Assembly (NCBI GenBank): GCA_003550325.1
Contig: QKWP01001272.1
Coordinates: forward strand, 4,455 to 68,454
Reading direction: 5' to 3'
DNA from: Gigaspora rosea
Lineage: Eukaryota > Glomeromycota > Glomeromycetes > Diversisporales > Gigasporaceae
Length of the DNA: 64,000 nt
Below the pieces are notes generated by a model. That model saw nothing but the letters and a program-made list of their open reading frames with translations. It was not told the origin of the DNA and searched no databases. This document shows, piece after piece, positions 34,829 to 46,300 of this stretch (its first letter is position 1; every line of letters begins with the position of its first letter). A program made the position numbers and the translations under genes.

Positions 34829-35229
34829 TCATATATTACATTTCTATTATATATAATATATTTTATTAGTAGTAGATATAGCATATATTGCACATGTAGT
34901 AGATATAGTCTGTTACATTTGTGAAAAATCAAAATGTATAAAAGCAGCCGATGTGGACCCCAAGTTCAACATTGAGTCTTCATACTCTTTCACTAATAAA
35001 TACATTTATTTATTACATAAATTAAACAATTATTAGTATCCTCATATACTTTTAATTGTAGCCTCTTTCGTAATTGCAAATTGTCTTAAATCTTCTTTGT
35101 TAAGTTTTATTAAAAAACGTCTTCCAACTTAGATATATCACAGTAACAAAGTGAGGTTACACAAAGTGTTCACTGTCTAAGATCGCTCTAGTTACCTAAT
35201 ACCTTTGAAGAAGTGGATATAGGATAACA
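34829..35229 (+). repeat. 5' LTR, right part
   Basis: Aligns with 39946-40346 of the 3' LTR with few differences. It contains the candidate TATA box near 34938 and ends GGATAACA. Confidence 0.9.
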
Positions 35230-35279
35230 AATTGGTGGTGACTGTGAGATACTTTCTCCACCTGGACTGTATTTTGGAA

Positions 35280-35680
35280 AAATAGAACCTGAAACGTTGA
35301 TTTCGTAGAACGTTTGCCACTAGGAAAAGTCAATTGATTTGCTCCATTTGAGCTGAAATTTTAACTGTATACTCTTTGAAAGAGTCCGTAACTTTTCTAC
35401 TAAGCTTATCTTAGGACGAAAACGCTACTCTGAACCAGAAAACCTTGTGACAGCATTTTCTCTCTCTAAAGATTTGAAAAGAAAGAAACGATTGCCACTA
35501 AGTGAAGTCGATCAATTTTGATCTGTTTGAGTTGAAATTTTGAACATATATCCGTTTGACAATTTTGCATCTTTTCTACTAAGCTTATCATAAGATGAAA
35601 ATCCCACTGGAATTCGTAAATCGAAGTGACGGCATTTTTTTCTCTTTAAAGATCTGCAAAGAAAAGTTTCTCTACGATTA
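35280..35680 (+). repeat. Two direct ~190-bp repeats in the LTR element leader
   Basis: GATTGCCACTAAGTGAAGTC (about 35491) is a second copy of CGTTTGCCACTAGGAAAAGTC (about 35308). TTTTCTACTAAGCTTATC occurs at about 35393 and 35572 and TTTTCTCTCTAAAGATTTG/TTTTTCTCTTTAAAGATCTG follow each. This is a short internal tandem duplication between LTR and the first coding-like frame. Confidence 0.65.
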
Positions 35681-36770
35681 CATTACACAAAACGAAATCA
35701 ATCATTGCGAGACAACCAGTGACCTAAATTTTGCGATTCATATACTGTTAGAATCAGAAGAACCTCAGGAACATTTTTCTATTAAGTGGCAATGCATAAT
35801 ATTAACAAATACTAAAAATGTCCTATTGGAAATCACCAAAAGTGAGGAAAAATCAATGTAAGTATGAAGAAACATACTATATAAATCAAACCACAAATCG
35901 AAAACAAACTCAAAGACACAACAAGAGAAAGAGACCATTGATGAAAACCTAAAAGTAAAAGAACTAGAAAATGAATGTGCAAGATTATATGCAACACTTA
36001 CTGATGAACAAGCTTTGAAAGCCCAAGAAATTGTTGATGAAACCTTTGGAAATCTGACTTTTGATACAAACCAAATTTTTGAAGTGTTAAAAATCTTTTA
36101 GAAAATATTAATTGAAGTTATAACAGATTGTAAACCAAACTATAAGGAAGAAGATATTGTATACTTACCCTTATATATTCAGTTAACTACAGTTCCAGAA
36201 CAGAAAAACTCTTCTTCAATAATACCAACTACAAAAGCTTGCTTACCAGAATCAGACTATGAAACAACTGTAGATAAAATTCTTGATGCTTACTATATTT
36301 CAGAAGACCCAAAAGAAAATGATGAAATCAACCTTGAAGCTATAATTGATGATTATTTGAACATTTTAGACACTTGGATAGCAGAATCAAAAACTGTTGA
36401 AGCTGATACTACAAAGGATAATCTTAAAACACCTGAACAGCATTAAAAGAATATGGATGATAGTTTGAATCAACAAATCAAGGCCAAAGAATTCTGTGAT
36501 CAAAATGGAAAAACTCTTGATGAAGCTATTGAAAATTGGAATAGAAAAGTTAATGAGTTTAAGAGAACAATTAAAAATGATCAAGAGAAAATAATGAATC
36601 CATGCCCATTTGAATCTATAGAACCTCAATCTGTTGAAATTGATAGTTCTTACACTGTTCTTACCAAATTGAAACTAGCTTTGAGGAAAAAGAATATAAA
36701 GCACTTCCATCTTACCAAAAGTCTGATGAAGTTGATAAACTAAGTGATGATGAAATATCTGAATGGTAGT
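35595..36770 (+). pseudogene. Decayed acidic ORF of the LTR element (gag position)
   Basis: Coding-like sequence in the place where gag would be. It starts MKIPLEFVNRSDGIFF (35595), breaks at about 35860, then continues with ETIDENLKVKELENECARL and onward, in frame with stops at about 36099 and 36445 and a frameshift near 36680 (the frame then reads FEEKEYKALPSYQKSDE to a stop at 36768). It is rich in E, K, D and N. No zinc knuckle, protease or reverse transcriptase motif was seen. It is probably the element's own structural gene, but its identity is unknown. Confidence 0.45.
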
Positions 36771-39180
36771 AATTTCTTTGAAAAAAATATTAGAAGATTT
36801 TCAAGAAACATCTAATATCTATACCCAATTTAATTTGCACCAATATTGGATAAAAACCCAAACATTTGATCCTGGAGGATTCTATGAACAAAATAAAAAA
36901 AGGTGTTCAGATGCTGAAAACCACAAATTAGGAAGTTTATAGCATCATGTGCTATTCCCATTCCCAGTTTCTAGTACACTTGATATTCTATATTTTTTTT
37001 TAACTATTCACATTTATTTATTAATATCCTTATTTACATATATCTCTAATTAAAAAAAAATACATACATAATCTATCCAAATCTAACCCTAAACACTTAA
37101 TTCTAACTACCCGCGTTCTAACCAAAAATTAAAATATTTCTAACAACATACGAGACCCGACTTTACCAAAAATTTGGTCCTACTGTATTCCGAATTCGCT
37201 AAAACTTGGAATCCGGCAAGATCGCGAATCTACCCAAATCCCAAACCCGAATACCAACATTCCAAAATCGCCAAAATTCAATTTTACTACCTCCGGTTCC
37301 AGCATCTCAACCACTAACTGAAATTTTGACTTCTTTAACGATTCAGGCTTCTAATCGAATCGTTGAATTAATTCATCCTGTCAAAGAACACAAACAAGAA
37401 TTCATTAGCACGAATAGAAAAAAACAAAAGAAAAAGTCAAATAAAACGACCCTTTTCTGGAAAACAAGAAAAATAAATCAATCGAAAAAGTCCTGAATCC
37501 GAAACAAGACCCAGAATTAGTTAAAATATAACAAATTGAAACTACTTAATTTTCGAACCCAGCTGTCATATGCCTTACTCAAAGAAGCTGATTTGCTTTG
37601 AGTTCCTATTTCCGAAACAAGAAGAATGACATGTCCATGATCAATAGGGTTCCGCAATTTGATTTGATCTTCAAATATTTGAATCAAATATTTGATCAAA
37701 TTCAAATTCAAATTTGACTATATTTGATTTGATCAAATTCAAATATGGCCAAATTTGATTTGATTTGACAAATATTTGATTTGATTTGAAAATTACTATT
37801 AAAAATTCAAATTCAAATCAAATTCAAATTCAAATATTTGAATCAAATCAAATTCAAATCAGAGTTAATTTGATTTGATCAAATTCAAATCGATCCAATA
37901 TTTGATTTAATTTGAATTTGAGGAACCCTAATGGTCAAGTCCCTAAGACCAAACCTTCCGAAGACAATCAAATCTCCAGACCAACGTCATCAACCATCAA
38001 AAAAAAAAAATTAATTAAAGAACTACCACCCCAAGCACAAAAAAACAACCGGTCAAAGACCTTTCAATGGTTATAAATTTGATACCAACCTCGAAATAAA
38101 AATTTAAAGAAAAACCCTAGTACTCGTCAACAGGGAAAACAAGACCCGTGAACAAACGAAAAAGAAAAGTCAAAAAAAAAAAAAAAGAAACTATTTTTTT
38201 TACTTACCTTAAGCATCCGGAAACCCTATTTCCCGATTACACCCACGAAAAGAAAACTGACCAAAGTTCAGAAAGAATTCCCAACCTAATCAAAAAAAAA
38301 AAGAAAGATTACATTTTAGTGCTTAGTTTATCAAAACCGCTTGATGAAAAGGAACGAGAGGATCGTATTCCTGAGCTTTACCTTATATTGCACCAGAGCT
38401 CTTTAAAAAAAAAACAATCATTTACTCTCAAAAAAAAAAAAAACTGACGAGAGGGACCACAAGACACTTTGAATGAATAGAGACTTACCAAGACTACCCC
38501 AAACGCCAAAAACAGTGAAGCAGAGACTCAAGCACCTTAAGGTCCCATGAAACAACAAAATTGAACAATCCAGACAAACAAACTGCAAGACCCTACCAAA
38601 TTAAAGAATCAGATCGAGTCCAACAAAAGAATCGACCAATGCCTAAGATCCACGAAGCAGAAACACAATATTGAATGACTACTTTGTACTGCAAAGACTT
38701 GAAAGAACTTTACGAACGGCAGAACCTACAACCACGGGAATGCCAATAAATAATGAAACCTAAAAAGAACAAACTACACATAAAAACCTTGTAAAATATA
38801 ACCAAGACCACTAAAACAACGAGTACTAAAACAGTACTTATCTCAACAATGCAAGACTACACCAACGACGAAATCGCACCTCCAAGAATATTCGACTTGA
38901 CAATGCGAAAGAAAACTCCAAAAAAACGACGACACTGTAACGAATATACGATAAAGACTTTGACAACTGACTATTACGAAAAAGTTCACAAACTCCAAGA
39001 ATCGACGACAGTACTAAGTTTGGTGCCTAGAAAAAAAAAATTAAAGTTAACATGTGTTAACTGGAAAAACTTTTTTTTTATTATTACATATGATCTTTTA
39101 GTGTAATCTAATAACTATTACCATATTACTATGATCATTATGATCATTATTTAGACCGTTTTTCTTTATTTTTATTTTTT
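36771..39180 (+). other. A-rich interior of the LTR element, no recognisable domain
   Basis: Long A-runs and K/N/Q-rich short frames (for example 37206-37496 and 38148-38447) with no polymerase, integrase or RNase H motif on either strand. A MITE lies at 37646-37930. I regard the frames as composition-driven or remnants. Confidence 0.5.
37646..37930. mobile_element. hAT-like MITE made of AAATTTGATTTGATC words, 8-bp duplication
   Basis: Starts TAGGGTTCCGCAATTTGAT and ends TTTGAATTTGAGGAACCCTA. It is flanked by ATGATCAA (37638-37645) and ATGGTCAA (37931-37938), one mismatch in eight. The body is a dense set of short palindromes (AAATCAAATCAAATTC and the like). Confidence 0.85.
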
Positions 39181-39210
39181 TTTTTATTATTTTTTTATTT
39201 TTTTTCAAAA

Positions 39211-39615
39211 ATGACAACTGTAGTAGATCTAGTTTTACAAGAATTGACAGAAACAGAACCAGCCAATATAATAGTTGAATCTCCTCCTTATCACAGTCAA
39301 GATAGAACTAAAAAAAAAGTTCAACAAATATATCGAGCTTTGAGAAGCACTGCAAGACAAAGAAAGAGTGTGATTATTCGTATTAGGACCTTAGTCTATG
39401 CTTACTATTTAGGAGAACTTTTGGAAACCAACCCTAAAACTCCAGCCCAAAGAACAGTTTTAGCAAACCTCCTAACCAAATACTATGAAATGGCTTCTAC
39501 TCGAACTTACAAAATATTTTCACCATATGGTATAGAAGCTATCTACAGAACTAAGTTCTTAAACTTATCCAACATCAAAAAGCTCCACGCAGCAGACCTT
39601 ATCTTTCTATGCTAA
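39211..39615 (+). CDS. 134-aa hypothetical protein next to the 3' LTR
   Basis: An uninterrupted frame starting MTTVVDLVLQELTETEP, with a basic central part (RTKKKVQQIYRALRSTARQRK) and a helix-rich second half (LVYAYYLGELLE, YYEMASTRTYKIF), ending about 35 nt before the 3' LTR. Codon use is coding-like and, unlike the rest of the element interior, there is no lesion. I do not recognise a domain. It could be an element-encoded accessory or DNA/RNA-binding protein, or a captured host gene. It lacks signal peptide and membrane segments. Confidence 0.55.
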   Translation: MTTVVDLVLQELTETEPANIIVESPPYHSQDRTKKKVQQIYRALRSTARQRKSVIIRIRTLVYAYYLGELLETNPKTPAQRTVLANLLTKYYEMASTRTYKIFSPYGIEAIYRTKFLNLSNIKKLHAADLIFLC

Positions 39616-39650
39616 AATTCTCATGGAATTCGAAAATAAGTCTGAGAGAA

Positions 39651-40346
39651 TGTTGACCTACGAAAAAACACAAAATCGACCATAACTTTTGATCCACCAA
39701 TCCAAATTGAATGAAACGACCACCATTCGAATTAGCTCATGAGACGGTTCTAACGAGCTATAGATCATCCCGATTTGATCACTGGATGATAAGATCGGAA
39801 CCAATTAACAATCAATATAGGATCTGCAATCTGATTGGCTGAGGATCTTTTGCGTGAATGTCTTTACATGTATTACTTCTAAAACATATCATATTTATAG
39901 CATATATTTTATATATTTCATTTATTATACATATATCGTTTATTTCATATATTACATTTCTATTATATATACTATATATTTTATTAGTAGTAGATATAGC
40001 ATATATTGCACATGTAGTAGATATAGTCTGTTACATTTGTGAAAAATCAAAATATATAAAAGCAGCCGATGTGGGCCCCAAGTTCAACATCGAGTCTTCA
40101 TACTCTTTCACTAATAAATACATTTATTTATTACATAAATTAAACAATTATTAGTATTCTCATATATTTTTAATTGTAGCCTCTTTCGTAATTGCAAATT
40201 GCCTTAAATCTTTTTGTTAAGTTTTATTAAAAAACACCATCCGATTTAGATATATCACAGTAACAAAGTGAGGTTACACAAAGTGTTCACTGTCTAAGAT
40301 CGCTCTAGTTACCTAATATCTTTGAAGAAGTGGATATAGGATAACA
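39651..40346 (+). repeat. 3' LTR, 696 bp, complete
   Basis: TGTTGACC to GGATAACA. Preceded by the purine-rich AAGTCTGAGAGAA, a possible polypurine tract, and followed by ATAC (40347-40350). TATAAAAGC lies near 40055. The open frames rich in Y and I at 39854-40154 are AT-rich noise. Confidence 0.92.
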
Positions 40347-40351
40347 ATACG

Positions 40352-40487
40352 AAGCAATTAACAATGAAATTAAAATATTAAATAAAAAAAGTATTGATTA
40401 TGGCAAGAAAGAAGCTGAGAAAAACAAGAAGAAAATTAAGTACTGGACATGTTTAACTGAATTAAAGAAAGAGGAAGCCATCAAATA
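40352..40487 (+). pseudogene. Coiled-coil-like terminal exon remnant beside the LTR element
   Basis: Immediately after the right target duplication there are about 45 codons without a stop, starting EAINNEIKILNKKS and ending LKKEEAIK with TAG. The composition (E, K, N, I in heptad-like spacing) is coding-like. The left flank of the LTR element (..TTTTTCACTTAATAC) could be an intron end, so the element may have inserted at the border of a host gene's last exon. I do not recognise the gene. Confidence 0.3.
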
Positions 40488-40969
40488 GTGAGAGTTTATG
40501 CTTGCTTTGTTAGTGAAATTGATTGTAAACTACTACTGGCAAACTTTCTGAGCTTCCCTAATTTTGTCTTTGCCTTTTATAAACTACTTAATTAACATTT
40601 AATCATTTTACCGTAGAAATATGGTATCTATTTTTCAGTTTTTTTTTGTTAAAAGATTTATATATGACTAATTGGTCAATAGTGTAACGGACAAATGTTT
40701 GTGCTTTAAAATATAATAGAAGATTTTTATTAAAAAGTTTTTTTAATTTATGTATATTTAATTAGCAGGCCAGGTTTAGAGTTTTAGTACAGTTTCGGTA
40801 TATTGGTATAGTTTTAAATCTTTAGGCAAGTTTCGGCCAAGAAAACATGCCTGAAACTGGTAATACCAGTTTCAGTTTCGGTCAATTCGAAACTATATAG
40901 TTTCAGGCAGCATTATTACTTTTAGTATAAATAAAATTACCTGCTGAACAAGTTTACTTAGAAGCCATA

Positions 40970-41901
40970 AGGGAGCTTCCAGAAATCAGCTGATTTCTGG
41001 GTGGGTGGGTGGGTCAGCTGAAGTATCAGGTGTAATTCCGGCCAAAATTTCATAATTCCAGCCAAAGTTGCAAAATTATTTTTGACCAAAATTATAGATT
41101 TATTCATAATATATAATAATTAATACCTTTTGATCTACTAGACCAAATTTGATGATTCAACTACCAAATGATCCTCTCAACGAGATGATTCTAGCGAGCC
41201 CAAAATTGTTAAAATCCAATCACAGGATCCTGTGATCATAATAGATTTGTGTTACTATAAAAGTTCTATAATTTATTAAATAATAATAACCCATTTATAG
41301 TAACACAAATTTATTTCGATCTTAGGATCCTGTGATTGGATTTTAACGATTTTAGGCTTGTTAGAATCCTCTCATTGAGTGGATCATTTTGGTAGTAAAA
41401 TCATCGAAATCGGCCCAGTAGATCAAAAGTTATTAACAATTAAATATTAAAAATTTAATTGTTAATAACTTCTGATCTACTAGGCCGATTTTGATGATTT
41501 TACTACCAAAATGATCCTCTCAATGAGAGGATTCTAACAAGCCCGAAATCGTTAAAATCCAATCACAGGATCCTAAGATCGAAATAAATTCGTGTTACTA
41601 GGTTATATAATTATTTAATAAATTATAGAACTTTTATAGTAACACAAATCTATTCCGATCACAGGATCCTGTGATTAGATTTTAACAATTTTGGGCTCAT
41701 TAGAATTTTCTTGTTGAGAGGATCATTTTAGTAGTTGAATCATCAAATTTGGTTCAGTAGATCAAAAGTTATTTACTATTAAATGTTATATTTAACTTTT
41801 TAATAATTATAAAATCTGATTGGCTAATTGGGGTATCAGGTGTGGGTGGGTGGGGGTAGGCTCATAGTAAACTAAAATCAGCTGATTTCTGGAAGCTCCC
41901 T
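40970..41901. mobile_element. ~930-bp foldback, ends AGGGAGCTTCCAGAAATCAG
   Basis: The left end AGGGAGCTTCCAGAAATCAG and the reverse complement of the right end are identical for more than 25 bp. Inside, GATCTACTAGACC, AATCCAATCACAGGATCC and neighbouring words recur in both orientations four times or more, giving several stacked hairpins, plus GGGTGGGTGGGTGGG tracts near each end. The inner words resemble the foldback at 3526. No clear target duplication. The stretch before it (40488-40969) shows no gene. Confidence 0.75.
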
Positions 41902-42944
41902 AACAGATTATCTTGATAAAAAAAGTAGGTTTATATTGAAACCCCAAAAATTTTAACTTTAGTACATAGATAACTCATTTTTTTTACAAGGTAACCTATT
42001 TTTGTCGTCTAAGTAAAGTTGTTCAGGGCATGATTTTACATATACTTATAATTTTAAAATCAAAAAATATTTGTTTTGGCAAAGTTACATTTTTGTTTTG
42101 TGCAAATTGGCAAAATTTTAATTAGCTCAATTTTTTTTCTCTCTTTGTTTAGTACTTGTTCTATATTCCCAAAAAATTTAATTTAAAGTTAATAAGTAAG
42201 ATTTAAAAGAATCTTAGCTCAAAGTTATATAGTAAATTCATATATTTTTTTTAATTATAGACAGCATTTTGATCTATTTTAAGAGGACATGTCTTGGGCC
42301 TGCTAAATTTTGTATATACTAATGCTCCTAATAAAATTCCAGGCCCCACCTTAACCCTAAAGTAATTAAAATTAATTTTTTTTATAAAAATTTATTTTTT
42401 TGGATTTGTTACACAGATTTGCAACACTATAGATGCGTTTTATAATAATTGTAAATTTCAACCATTAAATTAATTTTGAAAAAATCTTTGGTGAAATTAT
42501 TTAATAATTTCTACTGTAGAAATTATATAATTTCACCTCATCTATAGGCATGATGTTATTAATCAATTGGAGAATTCCAGAATTTCTAGAATGATATTTT
42601 TTTTATATGTTTTATTAAAGGTAGGATTCCATTGTGTAAAGCAGTAAAAGATTTAAATATCCAATTAGTTGGGTTATGGTCTATCCCATAGCTATTACTT
42701 TAGTGCACTAATCAAAAGACCCAGGGTCTAATACAAAATACCCATCAAAAAACTTACAAAAGACCCAGATATATTATATGGCAGTGGGTCTATGCCACAA
42801 GAAAAAATTTTAAGCATTTACATATTTCATACTTACAATAAGCAGTTTAAAAATTTAAAAAAATCTATATTTAATTAATAGAGATCTTGTGCTTTGCACC
42901 GGGTATTTTGCAATTGGGGGTATTGAAAAAGGGTACACTATGGT
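41902..42944. other. AT-rich intergenic stretch, nothing recognised
   Basis: No coding-like segment, RNA gene or clear inverted repeat. Confidence 0.45.
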
Positions 42945-42951
42945 AATTATT

Positions 42952-43173
42952 GTGGCAGATTAAACTGAAATCAGATTAAAATGAAACTGGGGACCTCTCT
43001 TGCTCACCTTTAAAGCTTATAAAACCCACATATACTCGTTTATTAATAACCCTAACCATAAACCCTAACCCTAATGCTAAAAAAACCCCAAAAACGTCCC
43101 CTAAAAAATTTTAAAATATTGCTTAAAAAATAGAAAAATTTCATTTTAATCCGATTTCATTTTAATCTGTTAC
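42952..43173. mobile_element. MITE with telomere-like core, 222 bp, 7-bp duplication
   Basis: Starts GTGGCAGATTAAACTGAAAT; the reverse complement of the right end starts GTAACAGATTAAAATGAAAT. AATTATT is duplicated at 42945-42951 and 43174-43180. The core ACCCACATATACTCGTTTA then TTAATAACCCTAACC is shared with the element at 51972. Confidence 0.82.
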
Positions 43174-43313
43174 AATTATTAAATGAATTCTTTTTTTTTT
43201 TAAATTGACTTAAATTTTTTTTTTTGATTTTAACACAGTACATAATTTTATGTATTTACAATCAGTATCATAAAAAAAAAAAAAATTACATTTTTCATAA
43301 AAAAAGATTGAAT

Positions 43314-46300
43314 TTAATCATCAATGATCTCCATCCTTTGGCTGCCAGTGATCTTAGAAATAGAGATTATGTCTTTTGATCTTAATGCATTCGTTATCTT
43401 TCTGGTGTTAATCGATTTACTCGTGTACATATCATTTGGATGAATCGGTGATTTTAATTTTTGATTGATATTATTCGCTTCAAAAAATTGCTTCTTGACC
43501 ACATTATCATCATCAGTATCATCTTGTCCCATCTCGTCAAGCCAATTTCCAATTTTTTGATAAATATTATATTTGTTGCGGTTGGTCGTTTATTTGAATC
43601 AGAATCAATGCATCTTTTGGCCAATTTTTCATAGCATTCAGGTGTTCCCTCACCGAATCCAGGTCGTTCGCCATGACAAATCCTCATTGAAAGTTTAATA
43701 TCAAATGGTTCTCCATCAAACGCTCTCTTTCCCGTTGCTAACTCCGTCATAATAATACCGAAGCTGTAAATATCCGCCTCTTGAGTGAATGGCTTTCCTT
43801 GTAAGACTTCTGGCGCTACATACGGCATAACGCCATTGATCTCACCTTCTTGTTTAATATCAGATGATGCTAAAAGTCCCAAATCAGCAATGTATGCACT
43901 TTGTAAATTGTCTTGCAAAATATTACCGGAATGCAAATCTCGATGGATCAATTCTTGCGAATGAATTATTTCAAGATCAGAAGCAATACAATATAATATA
44001 TTTAATTTATCTTTCCATACCAATTGAGATACTATTTCGAGATTCTGACGTAATGAACCTTCTCTTGCATATTTCAAAACAATAATATAATCTTTAGTCG
44101 TATTGTCTCTTGATACTCCATGACATTCTAAAAATGATGGATTTCCATAACCTATTTCACAATAATACTTCAATTCTTGAATAAAATTTTCTACATCTTT
44201 ATTCGAATTGTGAATAACTTTAAGTGCAACTTGATAATTAATCTTATCATTTTTATTATACCAATCTGCGTAAAATACAGTAGCAAATCCACCTTTTCCT
44301 ATTTCTTCTATATCTTCGAATTCATTGTAATTAATCCATGATATTTTATATTTTTCATCGTTTAAAATATTTTTAACACCATCATCGATTCCTTCATGAG
44401 AAATTTTATTTATTTTTTTAAGACTTCTTGCTTTTCGATACAAATAATTAGCCTTTTGAATATGTCTTTGTACTCCAATTCCATTCCGGTAACAATTACC
44501 AAGATTATTTATTCCACTAAGTTCATTCATATCGGCGACCTTTTTATAACATTCAAACGCTTTACGTTCATCTTTTATAACTCCTCTTCCGTCACGATAA
44601 CAATTGCCAAGATCATTCAAACCCTTAGCGTCCCCCATCTCAGCAGATTTTTGGTAATATAAGAATGCCTCATTTTCATCCTTTTCAACTCCAATTCTAT
44701 TACGATAACAATATCCCACCATATATGTTCCGTCAACATGTCCCATCTCAGCAGATTTTTTATAATAAAAGAATGCCTTATTTTTATCCTTTTCAACTCC
44801 AATTCCATAAAGATAACAACTTCCAAGTGCAAATATTCCATCGACATCATCCATCTCAGCAGATTTTTGATAATAAAAGAACGCCCTATGTTTATTCTTT
44901 ATAACTCCAATTCCTTTTTCATAAAAATATCCAACATTATAAGTTCCGTCAACGTGTCCCATCTCAGCAGATTTTTGATAATAATAGAATGCCTTATGTT
45001 TATCCTTTTCAACTCCAATTCCTTTTTCATAAAAATATCCAACATTATAAGTTCCATCAACGTGTCCCATCACAGCAGATTTTTGATAATAAATAAATGC
45101 CTTATGTTCATCCTTTTCAACTCCAATTCCTTTATCATAACAACAACCAGCATTAAATGCTCCAACAGCGTTCTCCATCTCAGCAGATTTTTGAAAATAA
45201 AGGAATGCTTTACGTTTATCCTTTTCAACTCCGATTCCGTTATCATAACAGTGTCCAAGTGCAAATATTCCGTCAACGATTTCCATCTCAGCAGATTTTT
45301 GATAATAAAAGAAAGCCTTATTTTCATCCTTTTCAACTCCAATTCCATCATAATAACAAATTCCAACATTATATATTCCATTAGCATCCCCCATCTCAGC
45401 AGATTTTTGATAATATAAAAATGCCTTATGTTCATCCTTTTCAACTCCAATTCCTTCATCGTAACAATATCCAACATTAAATGCTCCTTTAATGTGCCCC
45501 ATCTCAGCAGATTTTTGATAATATTCGAATGCCTTATGTTCATCCTTTCCAACTCCAATTCCATTACGATAACAATATCCCACCATGTATGTTCCGTCAA
45601 TGTGCCCCATCTCTGCAGAGTTTTGATAATAAATAAATGCCTTATGTTCATTCTTTTCAACTCCAATTCCATTTTGATACCAATATCCAACATTATATGT
45701 TCCAGCAGCGTTTCCCATCTCAGCAGATTTTTGATAATAAAAGAATGCCTTATGTTCATCCTTTTCAACTCCAAATCCTTTATCATAACAACAACCAACA
45801 TTAAATGTTCCAGTAATGTTCCCCATCTCAGCAGATTTTTGAAAATAAAAGAATGCTTTATGTTTATTCTTTTCAACTCCGATTCCGTTATCATAACAAT
45901 GTCCAAGTGCAAGCATTCCGTCAACGATTCCCATCTCAGCAGATTTTTGATAATATTCGAATGCCTTATGTTCATCTTTTCAACTCCAATTCCATCATCA
46001 TAACAAAATCCAACATTATATATTCCATTAGCGTCCCCCATCTCAGCAGATTTTTGATAATAAAAAAATGCCTTATGTTTATCCTTTTCAACTCCAATTC
46101 CATTACGATAACAAAATCCAACATTACGTTTTAACGTGCCCCATTTCGGCAGATTTTTGATAATAACAGAATGCCTTATGTTCATCCTTTTCAACTCCAA
46201 TTCCTTTACGATAGCAATATCCCATCATGTATGTTCCGTCAGCGTGTCCCATCTCTGCAGATTTTTGATAATAAATAAATGCCTTATGTTCATTCTTTTC

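Larger units (their letters stand above)
24911..40346 (+). mobile_element. Full LTR retrotransposon, 5' LTR split by a 9.6-kb insertion
   Basis: Begins TGTTGACC and ends GGATAACA (TG..CA), flanked by ATAC at 24907-24910 and 40347-40350. The 3' LTR is 39651-40346 (696 bp). The 5' LTR is in two pieces, 24911-25205 and 34829-35229, which sum to exactly 696 bp. Directly after the 5' LTR comes TTGGTGGTGACTGTGAG, a plausible tRNA primer-binding site (TGG start at 35233). The internal part (35230-39650) encodes only decayed or unrecognised frames and no visible reverse transcriptase, protease or integrase, so the element is probably non-autonomous. The LTR contains GTATAAAAGC, a candidate TATA box (about 34938 and 40055). 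Confidence 0.9.
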
